Source: Rosa chinensis (taxonomy: Eukaryota > Streptophyta > Magnoliopsida > Rosales > Rosaceae). From it: DNA of 64,000 bases. The stretch spans positions 81,140,824 to 81,204,823 of the forward strand of contig NC_037092.1 of the NCBI RefSeq assembly GCF_002994745.2. The letters run 5' to 3'. Every line of letters begins with the position of its first letter. Within the stretch, counting starts at the first letter, position 1. Shown in pieces: positions 1-10,200 of this stretch. The notes under the pieces are model-generated. The model was not told where the DNA came from, ran no database searches, and saw nothing but the letters and a program-made list of their open reading frames with translations. A program made the translations under genes and the position numbers.

Positions 1-287
1 AATCTCTCAAATGCAATTTCGGTCGTCTCATTTATTTCGGGAAGGTAATCAAGTAGCAGATACACTTGCTAATCATGGCTTATCTTCTACTGAGTTTATC
101 TGGTGGGACTCAATTCCTTCATTCGCCTCATCTCTTTGTAATAGGGATATGTTAGGTCTCCCTTATTTTTGTTTTCACTGATGTCCTGTCATTGTGATTC
201 TAATATGCAGTAAGTTTTAGTGCTTACTTCAAACTTGTAATCTTTTTCTTTCGTTTCAATAAATTTTTCCTCATTAAAAAAAAAAAA
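1..287 (+). mobile_element. 3' end of a LINE (non-LTR) retrotransposon, cut by the window edge
   Basis: The element enters from the left edge. It holds the end of an RNase H-type reading frame (to 181), a short AT-rich 3' untranslated stretch containing aataaa, and a 12-A tail at 276-287. This order is typical of plant LINEs that carry a C-terminal RNase H domain. The 5' end and target duplication lie outside the window. Confidence 0.75.
2..181 (+). pseudogene. C-terminal RNase H domain of LINE ORF2 (partial)
   Basis: Reading from base 2 gives an open frame ending in TGA at 179-181. It contains HLFREGNQVADTLANHG, the usual end of the RVT_3-type RNase H domain in plant LINE polyproteins, where the final Asp contributes to the active site. 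About 59 residues are visible and no stop interrupts them. The rest of ORF2 is to the left of the window, so whether it is intact cannot be judged. Confidence 0.75.
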
Positions 288-535
288 TCTAAATGTTGAC
301 CTCACTGTAAAAATTCTTTATATATAGGAGTCATGTAAAAACACAACTAACCGGGAGAACGTGTGTTACCACAACAAAAAATATGGGTTAAGGCCACACT
401 TGTTTTGCACTTTTGCCACGCATAGAAACAATTGTGGAGGTGGGCCAAATTGGGTTTCTATTCATTCCACAAACAATTCATGATCGTGGGTATGGAATAG
501 TTTATAGTATTTTTTTTGTGCATGAAAATAGTTTA
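288..535. other. No gene seen
   Basis: This is AT-rich spacer between the LINE tail and the retroposon target site. A 60-codon open frame beginning at 413 continues into the T-run and has no recognisable domain. I treat it as chance. Confidence 0.5.
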
Positions 536-552
536 TGGTTTTATAAGCTCTT
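536..552. repeat. Target-site duplication, left copy
   Basis: tggttttataagctctt is repeated exactly at 1770-1786. The two copies bracket a 1.2 kb insertion. Confidence 0.9.
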
Positions 553-1769
553 TTTTTTTTTTTTTTTGAATCAAGGAAATAACTTTATAGATTAGAACTC
601 AATAGAATTGATTACAATTGTATCGTAACACATCCATAACACTTTCTGGAGCGTCATCAAAACAAGATAAACTTGTGCTAGCCTCAAGCTAGAATGACCG
701 TTACATATCCTTCCGTTGTCATATATAGACAGAACAAGAAGATGTGGTAGTATCCACAGTAATACATAGAAATAGGTCCATTCATTTAACACTCCATGCT
801 CCGCCATTACAGAATAACTTGAATCCTCCTTCAGTACTACTCCAGAAGATTCGCTAGTACCACATGTGACAAACCAAAGTGTAGTTCGGATTAACCCACC
901 GGGATCCCAAATACGAAACCCTAAAGAATTAGAGTCCATCAGTTTGGTCCACAAAAGGCTCCAAATACAAGAAGTATCCCAAGATAATTTGGACACCCAA
1001 AGTGTTCCACCTGATCTAGGTTCCTGACATGAGTTGGGCCACCCAACAGATTTGGGCCACACATTGGCCCTCGAAAGTGATTTGGGCACCTAACCCAAAT
1101 ACGGCAGTCGTTCTCCTGCACTGATCACGACCGCCGCCGCACTTAGTCTGGTACTTCTGCCACCATCAGCAGCCCAGAAGCCAGGAGAAGCTAGCTCTGC
1201 TTCGTCTTCACCACCTCCAATGACCGGAGCATGCATCGATTCTACCAACCAGAAATCAAATAAGTTCCGAAATCGAAACCTTCTGAAACTCAAATGATTG
1301 GGCGAACAAATATTTTCCCGTCTGCTAGGCAAGGTTGCTTTCTGTTCAACCGTGCAGCCCTCTGCAGCCATCAAAATTCTGCCATTTGGGAGCCAAACAC
1401 CCCAAGGTCTCCAGGTACTCGCATCTCCGATCCAACATAAATCTGCCTTGAGCCGAGCCCTACACAGACGACTTCGAGTCAATTCTCGCACCCAACTAGC
1501 ATCGGGTCTCCACAGACATGGCCACCGATCAATTGCCTCCTCTTCATCAAGTCCATGTCTAAGAGAAACAAATCGGGTGATGACAGTTTTGGGGGAAAAA
1601 GCTGTGCCCGATCGAGGGGTCGCCATATTAGATCGGCATTGTAGGGCCATTAGAAAATGGCTTAGGACGGAGACCAATTTCGGCCGCCATAGTTGGATTG
1701 TAGAGCCCCGGGGGCTAGGGTTTGGGTACATCTGTTTTGAGTTCGTATTTTCAACAACACCATTTTACT
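553..1769 (-). mobile_element. Complete LINE-mobilised retroposon, minus orientation (copy 1)
   Basis: A 17-bp perfect direct repeat flanks the unit. The left end is a T-run, which is the poly(A) tail of an element inserted in minus orientation. These are the marks of target-primed reverse transcription. The body is about 1.2 kb. It has two minus-strand open frames (1731-1090 and 1089-592) with no recognisable reverse transcriptase, endonuclease or RNase H. A segment reading RIWDPGG recurs in the insertion at 42926-44018, so the two are probably relatives. It may be a non-autonomous family or an internally deleted LINE. Confidence 0.85.
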
Positions 1770-1786
1770 TGGTTTTATAAGCTCTT
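1770..1786. repeat. Target-site duplication, right copy
   Basis: Exact match to 536-552. Confidence 0.9.
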
Positions 1787-2341
1787 GTGGCCTACCTTGA
1801 AGATAAAACTGACTTACTTCGACAAATGCAAAAAGAAATTGGATGCGGCTCGCACTCCCAACTTTTGTTTACTATTCTTATGCAGATCTGCAAATGGATC
1901 TCGTTTTGTAGCATTTCTTTTTCTTTCCTTATCTTTTCCCCTGCTTCTCTCTCAGTTTGATTTTTTCTGAATAGAAGAAAAATTGCAGAGCTAAAGATAT
2001 AGCTGCAATCTTTCTAGACTTTGTTGAGTTTGTTTGCTAATCAGAGAAGCTCACTAGTTCAGTGGCTGTCTCTTTGCTTTTGGGGTTTTTTGTTTCATGA
2101 TTAAAAATAAACAATTCAGAGCTTAATTAAAAAATTTATGACTCTACCTCATTTCCTTAGCTAGCAACTGGAGCTTGGGCTTTCATCTAGATCTGTGGAG
2201 AGTTTTTCATGCACTCAATGAAATCTTTGAATAGAAGACAGCGATTTTTGACTGGTGGGTCATTTTGTTTTACTTTGTATTTAGATTGAATCTATATGTT
2301 CATAGTTGGGTTCTATTGGATCTGCTACAAGATCTTTGGCT
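1787..2341. other. No gene seen
   Basis: AT-rich sequence with T-runs and pyrimidine-rich patches. I see no domain, conserved frame or repeat boundary in it. Confidence 0.5.
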
Positions 2342-2706
2342 TAATTTGATGGGGAAAACATCACAAATGGTGTATGAACTTTAGGCATTTCTACAATTTG
2401 GTGTACCAACTTTCATAACTATCAAAATGGTGTATCAAGTTTGCTCCAATATTTCATTTTGGTGTACGCCGTTAAATTTTCCGTTATCTTTACAAAAAAA
2501 ATTATAAAAAATTGACAAAGCTAAAGGAAAGATAGCGGAATATTTTTTTTTTTTTGCAAAAATAACGGAAAATTTAATGGCTTACACCAAAATGAAATAT
2601 TAGAGCAAACTTATACACCATTCTGATAGTTATGAAAGTTGATACACCAAAGTGTAGAAATGCCTAAAGTTCATACACCATTTGTGAAGATATACCTAAT
2701 TTGATG
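2342..2706. mobile_element. Fold-back MITE with 10-bp target duplication
   Basis: The element body (2352-2696) is one large imperfect inverted repeat. The left arm, from about 2352 (with cacaaatggtgtatgaactt), is the reverse complement of the right arm (aagttcatacaccatttgtg), and the arms run over 100 bp each towards an AT-rich loop. It is flanked by taatttgatg at 2342-2351 and 2697-2706. Long inverted repeats with a 9-10 bp duplication suggest the Mutator-like group. It carries no coding sequence. Confidence 0.8.
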
Positions 2707-3586
2707 TCTTAAGCTTTGATTTCTGTAAGTGGTGTTATTGTTCATATCAATCACCGACGCATTGGAGTGTATATATATATATATATATATATATATGGGG
2801 AACCATCTGTGATCCTCAATCCCTCTTCAAGTGTGTTGTGCGTAAAATTCAGTTCTTTCTCTAGGATTTATTTGAAATTCTTTTCGGGTAAGTTTGAATC
2901 TATTTTCTAATTACAAGTAATTATATTTATTAATATCAACTGAAAGATTCGTGTATGATTCTCTGGAAACATAATTGCATGATTGTAGGATCCAAATGGT
3001 GCCAATATGCTTCCTTGAAAAAAAGAGAAAGAAAGAAGAAAGTGTATTGTGATCTATATACTGAAACCGACAACATTGAGAAGTAGAAGTAAAAGCACTG
3101 ATGTATTGTAATTAGTATGAAAGTTAATGTTTGTATTTCAGTGAATTTGAAATTGAATATCCGTTAATCCATTTCCCATCAATATATATATATTTTTTAT
3201 GAAAGAAGACACAAACAAAAGCGAATGTAGTCACATGCAAGAATATGATCCCACTTGTCTGAATTTGAAACCGAGTCACTAGAGAAAACAAGCGTGTCTT
3301 TTCTAAACAAGCAACAGTACAATACGTCACATTCACACACCCGCTACATCGGGGAATTATTCAGGGGCGGATAATTTTTCCAGCATAAAAGTATATAAAC
3401 CAGTTTTTGGATCATGAGTTGTTCGAAAAGACGGGGCATGTGAATATAAAGGCCAATTACATATGTGAACAAAAACACAAAAAACAGACACAAAAACCCT
3501 TTTGGAAATGTCAGGGGAATTAAATGGCACAAGTCACATAGGAGAGAAATTATTTGTTGGTCCCATAATAGCTGTTTGTCTCTGGA
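2707..3586. other. No gene seen; AT microsatellite
   Basis: A run of (AT)n lies at about 2771-2797. The stretch near 3344-3586 is the 3' flank of HMA copy A. It contains a degraded copy of the C-terminal tail found in copy B, near 3530-3560, where the CaaX cysteine position reads Phe. Confidence 0.5.
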
Positions 3587-4180
3587 TCATTTCACTTGTT
3601 CGACCTTGACTAAATCGGCAGAGCCAAGCTTCTTCCTCAAAGCCCTAGTCAAGCAAACCGAGTCAACATCCCCAATCACCTCCACATGATCTCTGTGTTC
3701 ACCTTGTATTGACACTTTGTTCACACCTGTTTAATTAGTACAATTCATCATTAATTATCATGTAATGTAATATATATATATATATATATATATATGACCC
3801 TTCTAATGAGGGATTTTTTTTTTTTTTGTCATTTTAACTTTTTAAGTGATCACTTGTTAGATCTAGGGGTGGGCGCAGTGCGGTTCAGTTCGGTTTGAGG
3901 CCCAAACCGTTTTTTTCGGTTGGCCTATATATCAAACCGCAACCGCATTACAAAAAGGCTGAATCGATTATTTCGGTTACACTATTTTTTGGTGCGGTGC
4001 GGGTCGGTTTCGGTTTGGAGCGATTTATTAATTTCAACTAGAAAGAGAGGGTCAAAATCAGGCTTATTTTTGCCTAACAATTTCAAAAGGCATAAATAAA
4101 TTTTGAATGCATTTAGAGTCCACACAAATCGTCAAATGTCACCCAAATATCAAGTAACTTGCAGAAAGACCATAACAACT

Positions 4181-4232
<52 letters not shown>

Positions 4233-7200
4233 CAATGATCAAGCAAACATAGCAACTTATTACAAACTGAAAACCTAATCAAAAATGGATTTCTTATATA
4301 TTGAAAACCAACATTTCCATCAATAGAGAAATAATAAATAAACAAAATGTAATTAAAATAAATTCGGTGTGGGTCGGTTTAAATCGGGCAGTTTATAACC
4401 CGAAACTGCAACCGAACCGCTTTTATACAGTTCGGAGCGGTGTGATCATAAAACGAAACCGTCTTAGTTAAGTGCGGTTCGGATCGGTAACCGCATTTTC
4501 GGTACAAAATGCCCACCCCTAAGAGCAAGTTCACTCGTTGGGTCACCAGGTCACCCACTATTCACTGCTTTTTAGTGTTAATTTCACCATCTAGGTCACG
4601 AGCATAGTGTATTTCGTGCCCTAGGTCACCCTGTACAGTGTTCTGGGTCACCATGGTGACCTGCACAGTGTATTTCGTGCCCTGGGTCACGGGCACAGTG
4701 TATTTCGTGACCCAGAGAATGAAAATATACACTAAAAAGCAGTGAATAGTAAGTGACCCGGTGACCCAACGAGTGAACTTGCTCTAATTAGATCCACTTT
4801 TCGAAAGTGGAGATCTGAAAAGACAGTGTAAATAAGTTATGCGGATTAGAACAATTGAAAAATTCGTTCCATATCAACAATAAATAAGAATATGTTAAAG
4901 GAAAAACATATTGTGTGCCTTCGTCAAAGCAACTGACGGAGAGGGAATCAAGGAATCAGTGATTACCATCAATCAGCACAATTATAGATCAATCAGCATT
5001 CAATGTATTTAATGTAATTAATGTTTCCGTTGTAACTCTATCCCTATATAAAGGGACTACGAAATGAAATGAGTAGACCATTCCAATCCATTTTTACTTT
5101 TACACGTTATCAGCACGCTCAGAGCAAATAGACAAAAAAAAAAACTAGTTTCTAGTTCATTGCAGTTGAAAAGAAGAAAAAAAAACCCTAGAAGAAAAAA
5201 TATTTTCTTCTTTTCCTGCTGCCACCATATTACAAAAAAAAAAAAAAAAAAAAAAAGATCGGCCTCACCCAACGTCTGCAACAGCCCTGCGCACATCCTC
5301 ACCCAACGTCTGCAACAGATAGGCCTCACCGACACAGTTCCTGCAGACCGGCCTCGTCCAGCCTTAGACTTCTCGCCCACACAGCCGCTCGCCTCTGCCC
5401 AGTCGCCTCCCGCTCTGCACGGCCGAGCCAACTCCAGCCCTGCACCACCGGAGTACGCACGACCTAGAAAGCAAGCATCCAGTCAAACCTGATCGCTGCC
5501 CAGCCCTGCCCTGCAGTCGCTGCCACTAGAACCTCATCTGCTCCCCTTCACCGACCTTTTGCCCACCTGCAGCGCACGGAGCACCGATCCCAGCCCCGCA
5601 CGCATAGCTCCGACGACCTGCAGCTCCGCGCCCTGCCCAACCCAGCCCACCTGCTACGCAGATCCCAGCGCCTCCCGCCTCCAGCCTCTGTCTCCAGACT
5701 TGTGCGCTGCCTACCAACTGTAGCGCCCGGCTCCGGCCCAGAAGAACAGAGCAGACGCGAAGAAGAAAAAAAAAAACAGAAGACGAAAAAAAACAAGAGA
5801 AAAAAAAAAAAAAAAAAGGCCTCTGCAGCCCAGAGAAAAAAAAGAGAAAAAAGAGAGGCCCTGCGGCCCAAGAAGAAAAAAAAAAGAGCAGGCCTCTGCA
5901 GCCCAGAAAAAAAAAAGCAAAGAAAAAAAAAAACAGGCTAATAAAAAGAAAAAAACAAAGCCCACTGCTGAAAAGGGAGAGGAAGCGGCATAGTTTCATA
6001 AGCCCAAAAACATCGCTACGCACGCCTGCATCACCACGCTCGTGCGCTAGGATTGTTTTATTTTCTCGAAATCAAGTATGTTTTCTTTATTTTATTTTAT
6101 GATTTTAACAGAGCATGCTTTATACTTTATTGTTTATGCTTTTATTTTATTTTGTTATTAAGCATGTTTAATTAGATAATTTTTGTTCTAAGCATGTCTT
6201 ATTATTTATGTTTTATATCATTATATTTAAGCATGATTTATAATTATGTTTAAGCATGCTTTATATTTTATTGCTTATGTTTTTATTATGCAATTGTGAG
6301 CATGTTTTGTGAATTTTATTTACTCTTATATAATTATTCCTAAGCATGCTTTATATTTTATTGCTTATGTTTTTATTATGCAATTGTGAGCATGTTTTGT
6401 GAATTTTATTTACTCTTATATAATTATTCCTAAGCATGTCTTTATATTATGCTAAGCATGTCTATCCTAAGCATGTCTTTATATTATGCTATTGTTTATA
6501 TTTTATTTTACGCATGATATATTATTGCTATTATTATATGTAGCATATATTTTGTTGTATATTTGTGCAATTTGAGCATGTCATGTAGTTTATTTTTATA
6601 TATGCAATGTTTTATTTATTATTAAATGTGTTATAGTTATTTTTGAAATACAACATATAAAATTCCATTTTGCCATGATAATGAAAATTCATGCGCATTA
6701 TACACACACTTACTGTGATAAAGTATTTTCACATAGCATCGAAAAAATGTGACCATTACGAATCTTGGTCTTGAAATCTAATTCATATATTTGGAAAATA
6801 ATTTACGTGGATATCTTTATGACTGCGTAATTTATATCTTCTCTCTTGTTTTATGTAGATGGCTGATCCAACTCGACCTGAGTTTGACATCTTGGACTCA
6901 GAAGGACTTGAGTATCATCGTTGGGTTTCCGATATGGAAACTGCCTTTGTGGTAAAAGACTACACTACCACCATTACTGATCCCAAAGATGATGAACTAT
7001 CTAATAAGGTGAAAGCAGATGGCTTAATTTTTCTGAGGAGACATATTGATCCTAACCTACACTGGGAGTACCTTCAGTTGAAGACACCCAAAGCACTGTG
7101 GGATGCCCTTAAAGGACGTTTTGGGAACATTCACGATACTTTGCTCCCAGGACTGGCTGTTCAGTGGAATGGAATCCGCTTGCTTGACTATAAAAAGGTC

Positions 7201-10200
7201 AATGACTTCAACAAGGACATGTTGCGCTTAAAGGCACGTCTCAATTTCTGTGGAAGGGAAATCACAGAAGATGATATGATCTACAAGACTCTTACCACCT
7301 TTCCTAATTCAGCTTTTATACTAGCGAACCAGTATCAATTGGATTATGACAACAAAAGAATCACAACCTTCAATAAGTTGATAAGCCTACTGCAAGTGGC
7401 TGAGAGACAAAATAAGATTCTCTTGAATAACGATGCCAGGCCCACTGGGACAAAGAAAATTCCCGTGGCTAATCATGGAAAAATGAAAGGTGGAAATAAC
7501 TCCAATGCAAGGGGGTTTAGACGTGCTGATCCCTACCCACGTGGCAACAATGCACCACGTCCAAAGGGACATGGGGATCATGGAAACAAGATGCCAAAGG
7601 AAAGAGTTGACAATGAACCATGCTATAGGTGTGGATTCATTGGGCATTGGTACAAGAACTGCCAAGCAAACAACAGAGTAGCAGCCAATTACAAGAGGTA
7701 TAGAGAGTCCAAAGAACAAGTGGCTCACTATATGGAAGAAGGAGGTCATGACCTAGACGTCAACCTTACAGTTGCAGACTCCAATGGCAAAGAGGAACTT
7801 GCTAAGTCAATGGATGCTCTCATTCTTGACTGATCTGCTTTATTCATTTTATTTTCCAAAGACAGTTGTGAAGGCATAATGCCTCATTTTTAATTAGACT
7901 ATTGTTTGGTCTTAAAGTTTATTTTCAATCATGGATTGATGAATAAGATTTCTGAACAAGACCTTGATTTGATTATCGTTGGCTTATTAATAAATTTTGA
8001 ATTTTATTCTGAAGCACTGAATTTATTCAAATTTATTTACTACACATATTTACATGGTTCGACATAGCACTATAAAGATGTAAAGCAATACATCTAGAGA
8101 AAAATTATTAGAATGAAAAGAATACCGTTCTACGCAAATAGAAATACTCTAAAGAATATGAGTTATATTTTCTAAATACCTCTCATTTATTTGTAGGAAT
8201 GAATGGAGGAGAACTTGAGTGCTTAGATGATAGTGGGACTACCCACAGAATATTAAGTAATAGGCAATTATTCATTGAACTAATAGCCTATAATTCCTCT
8301 GTGACTCCGATGATTGGATTATCAAAACTAATAAAATGGCGAGGAACTACCAAATTTTTGCTGCCTAATGGCGCAACATTTCAAGTCACAGACGCTCTAT
8401 ATGCACCAAGAGCTAATCGAACCTTGTTAATGTTTCAAAGCTATTTGTGCCAACGATTATCCAGTAAAAACATACCGTGAGAATGGAACTGAATATCTTG
8501 ATATTACATCTAATGACTGTGGAAGGAAACACATCTTAGAGAAACTTATGAGTCAATTTAGTGGACTGTACCTCACTATGATTCGGATCATTAAATCCTA
8601 TACTGTCACCAACAATGAAATGTGGGACACTGAATCATACAGGTTTTTTGCATGACCGCCTATGGCACCGAGGTCGTGACATGATGATCCGTATTTTTCA
8701 AAGAACTCACACGGACATCTCTTCTTTCGAGTGAAAAATGGGAGAAAAATCTGCCACACTGCAAGGTGTCGGTTCTTGGATTGCTCAAATGCAGTCATTG
8801 CTTTCTGAAGTACCAGAAGCACTACCTCCCTCCCATTATGCCTCATTGACTATTTCAAAGGCACATCACTCGTTTTGCAAAGCCTGTTCTTTAGCAAAAA
8901 CAGGATCGAGACCTTCCTATGCTAAAGATACAAAACAAAACATTCCATTCTTACAAATGATACAAAGAGATGTCTGTGGACCTATCTATCCAGAATGCGG
9001 ACCATTCAAGTACTTTATGGTTCTGGTGGATGCTTCGACAATCTGGTCACATGTCGTTTTATTGTCCACAAGAAATGCTGCAATACTCCTAGCACAGATT
9101 ATACGTTTAAGGGCTCACCACCCTGATCGCCCTATCAAGTCTATACGGCTTGATAATGCTGGAGAGTTTACATCAAAAGCATTTGATGATTATTGCATAT
9201 CTATTTGGATCGATGTAGAGCATCCTGTACCCCATGTGTATACACAAAATGGTCTCGCAGAAGCCACCATCAAAAGGCTACAGATGGTGGCTAGGGCATT
9301 GGTTATGCGCACCAACCTGCCTATATCTGCATGGGGTTATGCAATATTGCACGCAGCTTTACTTATTCGTTTAAGACCCACAGCTAGCCAACCATTTTCT
9401 GCGTACCAGTTGGTAACTGGATATGAGCCTGACACTTCACACTTACGCATATTTGGTTGAGCAGTATATGTGCCTATTGCGCCCCCACAGCGCACCAAAA
9501 TGGGTCCTCAGAGACGATTAAGTATTTATGTTGGATACGAATTCCCAACAATTATCCACTATTTGGAACCCTTGACAGGCGATCTTTCTACCGCTAGATT
9601 TGCGGATTGTCACTTTGATGAGACAGTCTTCCCGTCGTTAGGGGGAGATAGGAAAAAAGATTTTCCAAGGGAACGATAGGAATTGTCGTGGTTTGTCCCC
9701 ACTCTGTCTCATCTTGATCCCCGCACTTCATAAAGTGAAAGTGAAGTGAAAAGAATAATCGATCTTCAGAACGTAGCAGATTCGATGCCTGATGCGTTTA
9801 CTGATATCGTAAAAGTGACGAGATCATATATACCAGCTGCAAATGTGCCTGGAAGGTTAGAAATCCCCAATAAGGGGCACGGTGCCGCAGATAGAGGCAC
9901 TGCAACCCCACTTAGTGGAGGTGTGGTTGAGGCCGTGGCTCCCCAAGGAAGAGGGGGAGGCCACTTGGTTCGATTGACACTCACCCAAGGAAGAAGAGGG
10001 TGAGTAAGGCACAAACCAATCATCAATGTATAGAATCCCTCTCATGAGATTGTCTCTGATTATAGTTATGTCCATGAATCAATACTGGAGGACGCTCCGA
10101 TGTTTGAAATGATTCCAGAGAACAAAGAAATCTCAAAGGATTACGAGAGTACGTATGAGTTGATAGAAAGATCTTCCATACACATTGATGATATATACTG

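Noticed and set aside
1298..1780. 160-codon plus-strand frame in retroposon copy 1
   Set aside because: It is antisense to the element, extends to the target duplication and has no domain.
4190..4232. Possible CRISPR-like or satellite array at the AC/AT tract
   Set aside because: It is a simple dinucleotide microsatellite, with no spacers.
5160..6023. Several overlapping open frames rich in Phe, Lys or Pro in the Copia leader
   Set aside because: They are products of A-runs and cytosine-rich low-complexity DNA. None resembles Gag or an envelope-like protein.
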